Assembly: GCA_937897615.1 (NCBI GenBank)
Contig: CALCNO010000216.1
Span: 1-12,728, forward strand
Length of the DNA stretch: 12,728 nt
From: an uncultured Anaerolineaceae bacterium
Lineage (GTDB): Bacteria > Chloroflexota > Anaerolineae > Anaerolineales > Anaerolineaceae
Direction: 5' to 3'
The position numbers were made by a program, and so were the translations under genes. Below are positions 5,445 through 12,448 of the stretch, piece by piece; the stretch's first letter is position 1, and each line of letters begins with the position of its first letter. The notes below the pieces were generated by a model, which did no database searches, was not told the DNA's origin, and saw only the letters and a list, made by a program, of their open reading frames with translations.

Positions 5445-5462
5445 GCAAACAAGGAGGCAAAA

Positions 5463-5870
5463 ATGTTCCAAAAACTATACATTATTGGCCGGCTGGGCAA
5501 AGACCCCGAAATGCGCTTTACCCCCAACGGCAGCCCGGTCACCACGTTCAGTGTGGCCACAGACCGCCAGTACACCGGCCCCGATGGCGTGCTGGTGAAG
5601 GAAACCGCCTGGTTCCGGGTGGCGGCATGGGGCAAGCTGGCCGAGAGCTGCAACACCTACCTGGCCAAGGGCAAACTGGTGCTGGTGGAAGGCCGGCTGA
5701 ACGTGGACGGCGCCACCGGCGGGCCGCGCACCTGGGTGGCGCAGGACGGCACGGTGCGCGCCAGCTTCGAAATGACGGCGATGACCGTGCGCTTCCTCAG
5801 CCCCAGCGAGAAAACCACCGCCGAGGCCAGCGCCGAAGAACCAGATCAGGTCGAGGACATCCCCTTCTAG
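5463..5870 (+). CDS. ssb: Single-stranded DNA-binding protein
   Basis: SSB coats single-stranded DNA during replication, repair and transfer. This 135-residue protein has the OB fold (about residues 1-112): MFQKLYIIGRLGKDPEMRFTPNG, then VTTFSVAT, WFRVAAWGKLAE and the KGKLVLVEGRL strand. A short acidic tail ends in DIPF, the conserved C-terminal tip that recruits partner proteins. The tail is much shorter than in typical chromosomal SSBs, as is common for element-encoded versions. AAGGAGG lies just upstream of the ATG. It is followed at once by the gene at 5879, whose ribosome-binding site overlaps the ssb stop codon. Confidence 0.95.
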   Translation: MFQKLYIIGRLGKDPEMRFTPNGSPVTTFSVATDRQYTGPDGVLVKETAWFRVAAWGKLAESCNTYLAKGKLVLVEGRLNVDGATGGPRTWVAQDGTVRASFEMTAMTVRFLSPSEKTTAEASAEEPDQVEDIPF

Positions 5871-5878
5871 GAGGCGGC

Positions 5879-6334
5879 ATGAACGAGCAGACAAAACTAC
5901 CTGACGGCAAGACGTGCAGCGACTGCCTGCACCTGGAGAAGTGCGTCTCGCTGTTCGGCGGCGACGCCGGCCGCAGCGCCTGCGATTTCTTCCCCAGCCG
6001 CTTTGTAGACCGCGCGCAGGCGCAGGATGGTTACGCCGTGGTGGAGTTGATCGGGCGGCAGCTGATCGCCGGCAAGGTGAGCGACGCGCCGGTGGATGGC
6101 GTGCCGTGCATCCGCGTGGACGTGCCCGAGACGCGCGTTCATAAGGCATACACCTGCTGGTTTCAGGCTTCGGCGGTGTATGCCATCAAACCCATCGGCG
6201 AGGCACAAGCGATGAACATCACCACCATGCGCGAACGCGGCCGTTTTGGTGAGAACGACAAGCCCGGTGAAGTGCAGACCAGCCTGAGCAAAGAGCACTC
6301 GCCGGTGACCAGTAAAGGGCGGAGGGTGCGATGA
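5879..6334 (+). CDS. Hypothetical protein with N-terminal Cys cluster
   Basis: This 151-residue protein begins with a cysteine cluster, CSDCLHLEKC followed after 13 residues by CDFFPSRF, that could bind zinc. Similar short Cys motifs ending in C-x-F-x-P occur in phage and element proteins of unknown function. The middle is beta-rich (YAVVELIGRQLIAGKV, YTCWFQASAVYAI) and the C-terminus is polar. AGGAGG overlapping the ssb stop precedes the ATG by 4 bases. Its stop overlaps the next start as ATGA. No function can be assigned. Confidence 0.72.
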   Translation: MNEQTKLPDGKTCSDCLHLEKCVSLFGGDAGRSACDFFPSRFVDRAQAQDGYAVVELIGRQLIAGKVSDAPVDGVPCIRVDVPETRVHKAYTCWFQASAVYAIKPIGEAQAMNITTMRERGRFGENDKPGEVQTSLSKEHSPVTSKGRRVR

Positions 6335-6552
6335 ACGTACTGCGGCGGGTGGTGCTGCGCGGCCCGAAGGCTTTTGCGGTGAACGGGCAGGTGACGGCAC
6401 AAAACATCTACGTGCGCAAAGAGTTCGAACTTCCCCACCCGGGTGAACAGATACAGCTGATGCGCGAAGGCGACCAGCACTTCTACCTGGGCGAGGTGAC
6501 GCGGGTGAACCCCGAAGCGCATACTTACGACATCCGGGCGGTGATCGCATGA
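6331..6552 (+). CDS. Hypothetical protein, 73 residues
   Basis: This small protein appears mostly beta-stranded (NVLRRVVLRGPKAFAV, EIQ-type strands, HFYLGEVTRVNPEAHTYDIRAVI), which would suit a small barrel. I do not recognise it. GGAGGG lies 4 bases upstream. Both its start and its stop overlap the neighbours through ATGA, so it is translated as part of a coupled set between ssb and parB. Confidence 0.68.
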   Translation: MNVLRRVVLRGPKAFAVNGQVTAQNIYVRKEFELPHPGEQIQLMREGDQHFYLGEVTRVNPEAHTYDIRAVIA

Positions 6553-6992
6553 AAGACTACAAACAGATCATCGACACTATGCCGCTTGGCTTGAAAAAGG
6601 CGGTGGCGAGGCAGTTGTACTTTCACCAGGGAGCGGCGCGCATCATCAGCCGCGAGGAGCTGCTGCAACAGGTGCAGCTGGCGCCGGGGTGTTCCTCGGC
6701 CGAAGACCGCCAGATGCGCATCGCCATCCAGCAGCTGCGCAATCAAGGTTTCAGGATCTGCCACCGCGAGGAGCGCGTGCGCGACCCGCAAAACGGGCGG
6801 CTGCGCGTGCATTTCGGCTACTACCTGGCCAAGGACGACTTGGAGTATCAGGAGTTCCGGGTGAAGTATGCCAGCTACGCCGAGACGATCCGGCGCACGC
6901 TGAAGGCGATGGACATGCGCGCCCCGGTGCTGGAAGAGGACGGCAGCACCCTGCCGGCAGATGAGGTGGCGGTGCAGGAAGCATTGTTCTAA
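6549..6992 (+). CDS. Winged-helix-like protein
   Basis: This 147-residue protein contains a likely winged helix: helix ISREELLQQVQL, then SSAEDRQMRIAIQQLRNQGFRI as recognition helix and beginning of the wing, followed by a strand (HFGYYLAKD). Phage and element proteins with this pattern often take part in replication initiation or regulation. The C-terminal third is helical and acidic. It is joined to the preceding gene by ATGA. Its job here is inferred only as DNA binding. Confidence 0.7.
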   Translation: MKDYKQIIDTMPLGLKKAVARQLYFHQGAARIISREELLQQVQLAPGCSSAEDRQMRIAIQQLRNQGFRICHREERVRDPQNGRLRVHFGYYLAKDDLEYQEFRVKYASYAETIRRTLKAMDMRAPVLEEDGSTLPADEVAVQEALF

Positions 6993-6995
6993 CCC

Positions 6996-7050
6996 GGGGT
7001 ACCCCAAATACAAACCCCCTGCTCTTTGCAGGGTACGCGCAAAAGGCGCG
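6996..7050 (+). promoter_or_regulatory. Structured parB leader: palindrome and two hairpins
   Basis: The 70-base gap before parB holds a perfect 10-base palindrome GGGGTACCCC (6996-7005), a hairpin CCCTGC/GCAGGG with loop TCTTT (7017-7033), and a hairpin CGCGC/GCGCG with loop AAAAG (7036-7050). It is the only real gap between SSB and the PRTRC genes. It could be a ParB-binding or autoregulatory site, or an mRNA element. It does not match the classical parS sequence. Confidence 0.45.
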
Positions 7051-7062
7051 CCAGGAGAAAAG

Positions 7063-8178
7063 ATGAACTCGCAAGCAATTGATATTACCCTGATCGACTC
7101 CAACCCGTGGCAGACACGCCAGCAGGAGGACAGCGCACACGTGGATCAGCTGGCGCGCTCGATCCTCAAGGACGGTCTGATGCAGTGGCCGGTAGTACGG
7201 CCGGTGGGGGAGCGTTACCAGCTGGCCTTTGGCCACAGCCGCAAGGCAGCTTACGGGCTGTTGGTGAGCCTGGGACACGACGAGTTCCGCGAAATGCCGG
7301 TGTTCATCCGCGATTGGAACGACGAGCAAATGGCCGTGGCCGCTTTTGAGGAAAATGAAAAAAGGCGCGACCTGAACCCGGTGGAAAAAGCCGAAGCGGT
7401 CAAGCGCATGATCGACGGCTTTGGCTGGACGCAGCAGGAGGTAGCCGAAAGGCTGCACATCGACCGCTCCAGCGTTTCCAACATGCTGCGGATGCTGCGC
7501 ATGCCCGGCGAGATGCTGGCGCTGGTACGCGATGGCACGCTGCCGGTGCGCTCGGCAATGGCGCTGCTGCCGTGGTATGAACTCAACGAACCGGAAAGAG
7601 AATGTGCAAGAAACGCACATCCTGAGGTGGACGAGTTTTTCCAGGCGGCGCGCACCGGCGGGATCAACAGCGATACCATCCGCGAGCGACTGACGGAATA
7701 TATGCAGTGTGTGCTTGCACCGCAGCAGATGCGCATCAAGGACGCGCTGGTGACGGTTGAAAGCGATGCTGTGGAAGCTGTGCCAGACGAAGACGACGGG
7801 GCGATGACGGACGAAGAAATGGAATTCATTGAAAACCGTCCGATTGATGAAAGCGAATTTATTCCGGCATTCAAAACCGATGTTGGCGCGCAAACATCGG
7901 TACCACTGAACAAAACCATTTCCCCGCCAGTCCATGTACCTGTGGATGCGGAAAAAGAAACTGAGCCGAGTGCCGCTGTTTCTTCTTCGCCGGCGGCAGA
8001 GGTTGAGCCAACTCCGGCAGTTGAACCGGCAGATACCAGCATGTTGCTGACGATCTCCTGGAACGGCAACGGTGTGGTGGTGGGACTGCGCAAACCGGGG
8101 AGTGTGCCGGCAATGAGATTTTTGACCGCGCTGGATATTGACGATCTGCCGGCGCTGCTGCGCGAGATGGGCTGGTAG
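7063..8178 (+). CDS. parB: PRTRC-type ParB-family protein
   Basis: ParB-family proteins bind DNA sites and, in well-studied members, hydrolyse CTP to slide as clamps in partition. This 371-residue protein has the N-terminal ParB/Srx domain with the phosphate-binding GHSR motif (residues 57-60) and ENEKRRDLNPVEKAEAV (97-113). A helix-turn-helix follows, WTQQEVAERLHIDRSSVSNML (122-142, in parts WTQQEVAERL and HIDRSSVSNML). After about residue 240 comes an acidic, Pro/Ser/Ala-rich linker, then a C-terminal domain (LLTISWNGNGVVVGLRKP...). AGGAG lies 5 bases before the ATG. It opens the PRTRC cassette, where a ParA partner is typically not adjacent, and no parA is seen here. Confidence 0.88.
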   Translation: MNSQAIDITLIDSNPWQTRQQEDSAHVDQLARSILKDGLMQWPVVRPVGERYQLAFGHSRKAAYGLLVSLGHDEFREMPVFIRDWNDEQMAVAAFEENEKRRDLNPVEKAEAVKRMIDGFGWTQQEVAERLHIDRSSVSNMLRMLRMPGEMLALVRDGTLPVRSAMALLPWYELNEPERECARNAHPEVDEFFQAARTGGINSDTIRERLTEYMQCVLAPQQMRIKDALVTVESDAVEAVPDEDDGAMTDEEMEFIENRPIDESEFIPAFKTDVGAQTSVPLNKTISPPVHVPVDAEKETEPSAAVSSSPAAEVEPTPAVEPADTSMLLTISWNGNGVVVGLRKPGSVPAMRFLTALDIDDLPALLREMGW

Positions 8179-8211
8179 TTGGTAGTCAAAACCATGTTCA
8201 AGGAGAATGAC

Positions 8212-8646
8212 ATGCGTTACAAAATTCAAATTGAAGGACAGGAACTTGAGTTACCGGAAGAGGTGGCGGGCAGCGATGCCCAGTTGAAAACCGCACTCAG
8301 CCCGTTTTTTCCGGGGGCGGCCAACGCCAAGATCATGCGCCTGCCGGAGAAAGACGGCGTGGTGGTGGTGCAGGTGATCAAGCAGGCCGGCACCAAAGGT
8401 GCTGACAGGCCCTTTGACCGGCTGGTGCGTGCCAAAGCGGGAACCAACCCGGTGGTAGAGCTGCACCTGAAGCTGGCGGATATCACCCTCAATCAAATGC
8501 CACCGGATCAGCTGCTGGTGCTGGATAAGCAGATCGGAAAGGCCATTGAGGCCGGTCGGCAGCAGCGCGACAATATTGGTATCACGGCTGCGCTGCTGGT
8601 GGAGGCCGAAGCCAGAGAAGCGCTGACGGTTCCAACAGGATTTTAG
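8212..8646 (+). CDS. PRTRC-C-like ubiquitin-like protein with C-terminal extension
   Basis: Residues 1-63 fit the ubiquitin-like fold of PRTRC protein C: strands MRYKIQIEGQELELP and VVVVQVIKQ, ending in GTKG (60-63). To my knowledge family members are about 65-70 residues and stop near this GTKG. Here about 81 further residues follow, with a strand (VVELHLKLADI) and a helical end finishing in PTGF. AAGGAG (8200-8205) lies 6 bases before the ATG. An upstream TTG at 8179 is less likely. With the E2-like, JAMM and E1-like genes downstream, it is the likely modifier protein. The extension must be removed, or a different terminus used, if it is conjugated through its glycine. Confidence 0.78.
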   Translation: MRYKIQIEGQELELPEEVAGSDAQLKTALSPFFPGAANAKIMRLPEKDGVVVVQVIKQAGTKGADRPFDRLVRAKAGTNPVVELHLKLADITLNQMPPDQLLVLDKQIGKAIEAGRQQRDNIGITAALLVEAEAREALTVPTGF

Positions 8647-8647
8647 T

Positions 8648-9481
8648 GTGGAAGACGCCCTGGTGTTGGGGTACGAACTGCCGTTCACGCAGATGGTGGC
8701 GCGCCTGGCGACAAAACGCCTGGTGCCGATTGACACGCGGCTGGCTGACCTGGATGCCAGACAAGCCCAGCTGCAGATCATCCGCGAGATGCGCAAGAGC
8801 TACCTGCGGAATGATGAACGGTTGAAAACCCTGGCATGTGCGCTGGACGATGCGGTTTACTGCCAGAAGGCGATTGACGTCCTGCGGGAAGAGATGCGGG
8901 TCTTCCCCAATGATTTTTTTGAGGATTGTTGGGACGAAGACAGTGGCGACCTGATGATCCAGATCACCCCGCAGGGGTTCGGCTACATGACGTACGACGA
9001 CCTTGAAGACTGGTTCGAGAACGTTGAGTATGCGGAGCAGTGGTACAGTCTGAGTTCGTTTTTACTGCTGCTGAACTACGGAGAAACTGAAGCGGAAATC
9101 TGGCAAAAATGCTCCGAACATTTTGGCTGGACGGGTTTTGAGGAACCGCCCGGTCTGGCGATGGGGCGAGGAATCGACCATGTTTTCCTGCGGCGCTATT
9201 TGAAAAGGCATAATCTTGATTATTTATTCCCGGCGGCCGAGCTGGCTTTCTTCCCGCCAGATAACACGTTTTTCAATTGCAGTAACGAGGATCCGGACAG
9301 CGAGTTCTTTCCGTTTCTGGCCAGGGAGATTAACCGGCTGAAGCGCGAGTGGAACAAGGCAAAAAAGCTGATCGATCTATATGAGATCGCCGCTGAGCGG
9401 GTGGAGGGGGCGCCGGCGGTGCTGAACGTGTTCGCCGAAGGGCTGGCATTGAGCCAACAAACGGAAAGCGGGAGGCGATGA
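8648..9481 (+). CDS. Unrecognised 277-residue protein in PRTRC-F position
   Basis: The protein begins at GTG, 1 base after the preceding stop. The N-terminal half is helical (RLADLDARQAQLQIIREM). A markedly acidic segment follows (DFFEDCWDEDSGDLMIQI, residues about 89-106), then aromatic-rich stretches (YDDLEDWFENVEYAEQWY) and a basic C-terminal helix (REINRLKREWNKAKKLIDLY). I cannot match it to a family by eye. In PRTRC loci, as I recall them, protein F lies between C and B, so this is the positional equivalent. It may be a divergent F or a replacement. Confidence 0.72.
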   Translation: MEDALVLGYELPFTQMVARLATKRLVPIDTRLADLDARQAQLQIIREMRKSYLRNDERLKTLACALDDAVYCQKAIDVLREEMRVFPNDFFEDCWDEDSGDLMIQITPQGFGYMTYDDLEDWFENVEYAEQWYSLSSFLLLLNYGETEAEIWQKCSEHFGWTGFEEPPGLAMGRGIDHVFLRRYLKRHNLDYLFPAAELAFFPPDNTFFNCSNEDPDSEFFPFLAREINRLKREWNKAKKLIDLYEIAAERVEGAPAVLNVFAEGLALSQQTESGRR

Positions 9482-10149
9482 TGCCTGATCCTTTCGACAA
9501 CCCGCATGTGCGCGGCGCGCTGTATCTCTCCGACCTGGGCGACTACATTTTCCGCTACAAAGAGGAGAATGCCGTCGGCGCAGTAGTAGTGAAAAACCTG
9601 CGTGAGCCGGAGGTGAGTGCCGCCTTTACGCGCCAGGGTTCAGACAGCGGCTGGATCGCGCCGGGGATCATCCGGGCAGGGGCCAGCAGCAAAGGGCCGT
9701 GGTATGTCTACCGCTCCAGCCCGGACGTGCGGCGGGTGAGGTTTTACGACAACGAGGAGTTTGTTGTTCCCGTGCCAAGCCTGGTGTTGATCAGTGCGCC
9801 CAAAGGGCAGTACCTGTTTGCGTTGATGGGCGATATCTATGAGATGAAGAATTTAACGGTCTATCATGCGCCGTTCCCGAACGTGCACCCGGACGGCAAG
9901 ATCTGCTGGGGCAACACAGGCGTGCCGGGAATTGACCAGGATCAGGCACAAAAGACACTCGACCGGTTCTTTGAGAGTGCGTTCAACGGCGACATGGTGA
10001 GCGACAAAAGCCAGCGCCACCGCCAGGATGTGCGCAAGCAATTGGAAAAAGTGGCCGGCAAGAGGCGTTACCCGGTGAGCGACCTAGTCTCAACTGGGTT
10101 CAAATTGGAAGAAGCGCTAACTGCAATCATTGAGAGGAGGCGGGCATGA
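9481..10149 (+). CDS. PRTRC protein B, E2-like (Prok-E2_D type)
   Basis: This 222-residue protein fits the prokaryotic E2-like family of PRTRC protein B, thought to accept a ubiquitin-like protein from E1 on a cysteine. The signature is VYHAPFPNVHPDGKICWGN (residues 127-145), where C142 is the catalytic candidate and H129 and H136 lie nearby. Beta-strand VPSLVLISAP and LFALMGDIYEMKN precede it, as in the family. Two start codons are adjacent (ATGATG at 9478). ATG 9481 is preferred because GGAGG lies 5 bases before it. It overlaps the previous gene by its first base and the JAMM gene by ATGA. Confidence 0.85.
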   Translation: MPDPFDNPHVRGALYLSDLGDYIFRYKEENAVGAVVVKNLREPEVSAAFTRQGSDSGWIAPGIIRAGASSKGPWYVYRSSPDVRRVRFYDNEEFVVPVPSLVLISAPKGQYLFALMGDIYEMKNLTVYHAPFPNVHPDGKICWGNTGVPGIDQDQAQKTLDRFFESAFNGDMVSDKSQRHRQDVRKQLEKVAGKRRYPVSDLVSTGFKLEEALTAIIERRRA

Positions 10150-10766
10150 CAGCAGCACTGGTGAGCTACCGCCTGGCGGGTACAAACGCGGAGATAATCG
10201 CGCACCTGCGCCAGAAAAAATCCCTGTACAGCTATTTTCTCGCCGGCAACGGTGTGTTCGTGGGGGCAGCCAATGACGATTTTGCCGCCGTGATCCCGGT
10301 AGGTGCGCCCAGGTCGCCAATCCGCGGACTGCCAAAGATCGAGCCGGCAGTGCAGATCAACCGGCGCGTGCCGGTGGCGCTGCTGGAAAAAATGGTAGAC
10401 CTGGCGCGCCGGGCGTGCCCCAGCGAGATCCTGTTCTCCCTGCAGCCATGCCGTGAGAATGGCATTCCTTTCTGGATGCTGCGGGTGCCGGCACAGGTGA
10501 ACTCGCATCTTTCGGCCACGCCCATCGAGGACGAGGGATACGTGCCGATTGAAGTTCACTCGCATAACAACATGGCGGCATTTTTTTCAGATACCGACAA
10601 CCGCGACGAGACCGGCCTGCGCATCTACGGCGTGCTGGGGCGGATTGACCAGCCGCTGGTGGACTTCCGATTGCGTGTATCCATTTATGGGCATTATGCT
10701 TCCATTCCATACGAGTTCGTCTTTGAACCAAGCAGAGAGGTGACCAATGCCAGAAATCAAGATTGA
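10146..10766 (+). CDS. PRTRC protein A, JAMM/JAB metallopeptidase
   Basis: JAMM peptidases are zinc enzymes that cut ubiquitin-like proteins from precursors or conjugates. This 206-residue protein shows the full C-terminal motif H138-S-H140, then S148 and D151 (HSHNNMAAFFSDTD), with E94 (PSEILFSL) as the expected upstream catalytic glutamate. The N-terminal 65 residues form a separate domain typical of PRTRC protein A. GGAGG lies 5 bases before the ATG, which overlaps the E2 stop. All metal-binding residues are present, so it should be active. Its likely substrate is the ubiquitin-like protein at 8212. Confidence 0.87.
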   Translation: MTAALVSYRLAGTNAEIIAHLRQKKSLYSYFLAGNGVFVGAANDDFAAVIPVGAPRSPIRGLPKIEPAVQINRRVPVALLEKMVDLARRACPSEILFSLQPCRENGIPFWMLRVPAQVNSHLSATPIEDEGYVPIEVHSHNNMAAFFSDTDNRDETGLRIYGVLGRIDQPLVDFRLRVSIYGHYASIPYEFVFEPSREVTNARNQD

Positions 10767-11565
10767 CCTTGAGTTTGCCCATTCGCTTCAGTTGATGCTG
10801 CCAGAATACGACCATGTCTGTATCACGCTGGTTGGGTGCGGGGGTACAGGGTCGTGGCTGGCGCCGGCGGTGGCGCGGGTGGCACGGCTGCTGCGTGAAC
10901 AGCGTGGGAAAGAAGTGCGTGTGCAGTTCATGGACCCCGACCGAGTGGAGCGCAAGAACATCTACCGACAAAATTTCTGTGCCGCTGAGGTGCGATGCAA
11001 CAAAGCCGAGGCGCTGGCCGAGCGGTACGGGCGGGCGTGGGGGCTGGAGATCGCTGCCATCCCGCAGGCGTTCAATCCGCAGCTACACCGGTACACACAC
11101 ACGGATGTGATCATCGGCTGCGTGGACAACGCCGGCGGCAGGCGCGCCATCGCCGACTGCGCCAAAGACAGCGCCATCAACAAAGCGATTGTCTGGCTGG
11201 ATTGCGGCAACACGCGCAGCTACGGGCAGGTGTTGTGCGGGGTAAAAGGGGTAAAAAATCCTTTTGGCATCCCCGGGTTTTGCGGAGAGCTGCCCATGCC
11301 CCACAAACAGCACCCGGAACTGCTGGTGGATGCGCCGGAAGAGGTGCTGGCGGAAGGTTCCTGCGCCGAAATTGCGCTGCAGGAGAGCCAGGGACTGGCG
11401 ATCAACCAACGCATGGCGGCGGAAGCGGCAGACTACCTGGTGCGCCTGCTGGTAACCCGCGACCTGCGCAAGTTTGCCACATACCTCAACCTGGAGAGCG
11501 GCACGGTGATGTCGCGGTATATCACAAAAAAAGCGGTGATGGAGATGCTGGGGAAGGAAGGGTGA
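10747..11565 (+). CDS. PRTRC ThiF-family E1-like adenylyltransferase
   Basis: E1/ThiF proteins adenylate the C-terminus of ubiquitin-like proteins with ATP. This 272-residue protein has the nucleotide loop GCGGTG (residues 30-35), FMDPDRVERKNIYRQNF (61-77) with the ATP-contacting D65, R74 and Q75, and the CVDNAGGRRAI segment (125-135). C206 in GSCAEIALQES is the best-placed thioester candidate, with C153 and C179 as alternatives. The CxxC zinc pairs of MoeB-type proteins are not seen. It overlaps the JAMM gene by 20 bases and is followed after 1 base by a 41-residue gene. It completes the Ubl-E2-JAMM-E1 set of the cassette. Confidence 0.92.
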   Translation: MPEIKIDLEFAHSLQLMLPEYDHVCITLVGCGGTGSWLAPAVARVARLLREQRGKEVRVQFMDPDRVERKNIYRQNFCAAEVRCNKAEALAERYGRAWGLEIAAIPQAFNPQLHRYTHTDVIIGCVDNAGGRRAIADCAKDSAINKAIVWLDCGNTRSYGQVLCGVKGVKNPFGIPGFCGELPMPHKQHPELLVDAPEEVLAEGSCAEIALQESQGLAINQRMAAEAADYLVRLLVTRDLRKFATYLNLESGTVMSRYITKKAVMEMLGKEG

Positions 11566-11566
11566 G

Positions 11567-11692
11567 ATGTTTACGGTCAAACTGTTTATTGGAAATGAGT
11601 CCAAATCTGAAACGCCGCTCTTTGCCGGGGATTTGCGAGCGTACCTTGAAGCAGCGTTCTACGCCGGCGCGCCAGCCGGCGAGGAAGGATGA
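11567..11692 (+). CDS. Small 41-residue protein after the E1 gene
   Basis: The ATG is one base after the E1 stop, and the ORF encodes 41 residues beginning MFTVKLFIGNESKSETPLF, then GDLRAYLEAAFYAG and a tail ending GEEG. Purine-rich GGAAGG sequence precedes it. A beta-hairpin followed by a helix resembles the start of a ubiquitin-like fold, but it is too short for a full one. Tight spacing and a clean reading frame make a real gene plausible. It is not recognised. Confidence 0.5.
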   Translation: MFTVKLFIGNESKSETPLFAGDLRAYLEAAFYAGAPAGEEG

Positions 11693-11698
11693 ACCAAA

Positions 11699-12253
11699 GT
11701 GAGCAACTTCATTCCAGAGCAACCAAAAACAGCAGAAAATGTCCCGTTTTTTGATGACCTCCCCACAAATGCCGGCTGGAATGGGCAAACAACTACCAAA
11801 AGTATTGAAACCCTTCAATCCGAAGTAGTTCAGGCTGTTAGCAGGCTTGGTGGAATGGTGGTTGGTTTCCAAAAAGGCGTCTTTCTTGTAGGTGAAAACA
11901 AACGCGATGGTTACCGAGTCTCATACATCATCCATGTGGGAGAGAAGACCATCCCAGGCCGGATCGACATCGCTGCTTTACCGGTAAAAGAGTTTATTAG
12001 CGGGCGGGCAGCTTCTGTTGAGATTCGCCGGGAAAAATCACTCAAGATGGCGTTGTTCATGTTGAGGGACGCATTCGATGGAATGTGGTTTCTACAACAA
12101 CTTTCGCCAGGGTTTGCCCCGCTGATGCCTTTTATGCTGGCGGAAGGTGACAAAACCATCACCCAACTCTGGAGTGAAAACAATGCAATGGCAAATCTTT
12201 TACCATCCGGTGATGGGGAATTTATCGACGGGCAGTATTCAGAAAGCAAGTAA
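11699..12253 (+). CDS. Hypothetical protein, 184 residues
   Basis: This protein starts at GTG 11699, with the purine-rich GAGGAAGGA (11681-11689) as ribosome-binding site. After a polar N-terminus come a helix (IETLQSEVVQAVSRL), two or three strands (GGMVVGFQKGVFLVG, GYRVSYIIHV, GRIDIAALPV) and a helical region (SLKMALFMLRDAFDGMWFLQQL). Base composition is more AT-rich than in the PRTRC genes, suggesting a different history. I do not recognise it. It follows the PRTRC cassette in the same direction. Confidence 0.75.
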   Translation: MSNFIPEQPKTAENVPFFDDLPTNAGWNGQTTTKSIETLQSEVVQAVSRLGGMVVGFQKGVFLVGENKRDGYRVSYIIHVGEKTIPGRIDIAALPVKEFISGRAASVEIRREKSLKMALFMLRDAFDGMWFLQQLSPGFAPLMPFMLAEGDKTITQLWSENNAMANLLPSGDGEFIDGQYSESK

Positions 12254-12268
12254 AAAAGGAGAAAGAAA

Positions 12269-12448
12269 ATGGCAAAACTGATATGCGGTGCGTTGTGGGG
12301 GATCGTGCTTACCCTGTCCGTGTTCGGGGTAGCGCTGTGCCATGATAAGCCGGCGCTGCTGGTGGTATCCTGCCTGGGCTTGCTGGTGGCAGTGGTGAGC
12401 CTGTTTGCGTTTCTGGGCCACTATTTTTATAACAACTGGAACAAGTGA
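12269..12448 (+). CDS. Small membrane protein with two helices
   Basis: This 59-residue protein is almost entirely two hydrophobic helices: LICGALWGIVLTLSVFGVAL (residues 4-23) and LLVVSCLGLLVAVVSLFAFL (residues 30-49). A short HDKP link joins them, and a YFYNNWNK tail follows. AAGGAG lies 7 bases before the ATG. It should sit in the cytoplasmic membrane. No family is recognised. Small phage membrane proteins of this form are often holins or exclusion proteins, which is only a possibility. Confidence 0.68.
   Translation: MAKLICGALWGIVLTLSVFGVALCHDKPALLVVSCLGLLVAVVSLFAFLGHYFYNNWNK

Larger units (their letters stand above)
4808..5462 (+). other. Hairpin-rich stretch without a long gene
   Basis: This 655-base stretch between the 69-residue gene and ssb contains only tiny or start-less reading frames, listed separately, and several hairpins. 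CTCCGGG/CCCGGAG (4959-4965 and 4978-4984) and CACCCTG/CAGGGTG (5370-5376 and 5385-5391) are the clearest. It could be a structured RNA, an origin region, a decayed gene, or a set of very small genes. I see no iterons, tRNA or recognisable known RNA family. Confidence 0.45.

Noticed and set aside
4901..5878. Plus-strand open frame running through the gap and ssb
   Set aside because: It crosses ssb out of frame and has no homology-like segments. Only its 3' part from ATG 5879 is a supported gene.
5475..6550. Two long minus-strand frames opposite ssb and the Cys-cluster gene
   Set aside because: Arg- and Pro-rich shadows of GC-rich coding strands.
7251..8213. Minus-strand open frame of 320 residues opposite parB
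   Set aside because: The Ser-rich translation mirrors the codon bias of parB, and no domain is seen.
6751..8229. Long minus-strand open frame (492 residues) opposite parB
   Set aside because: It lies antisense to clear ParB and winged-helix genes, is rich in His, Arg and Cys in a way typical of shadow frames, and has no ribosome-binding site.
10747..11565. ThiF-like protein as a thiamine or molybdopterin biosynthesis enzyme
   Set aside because: Its neighbours are the PRTRC ubiquitin-like, E2-like and JAMM genes, and no biosynthetic gene or MoeB-type zinc CxxC pair is present.
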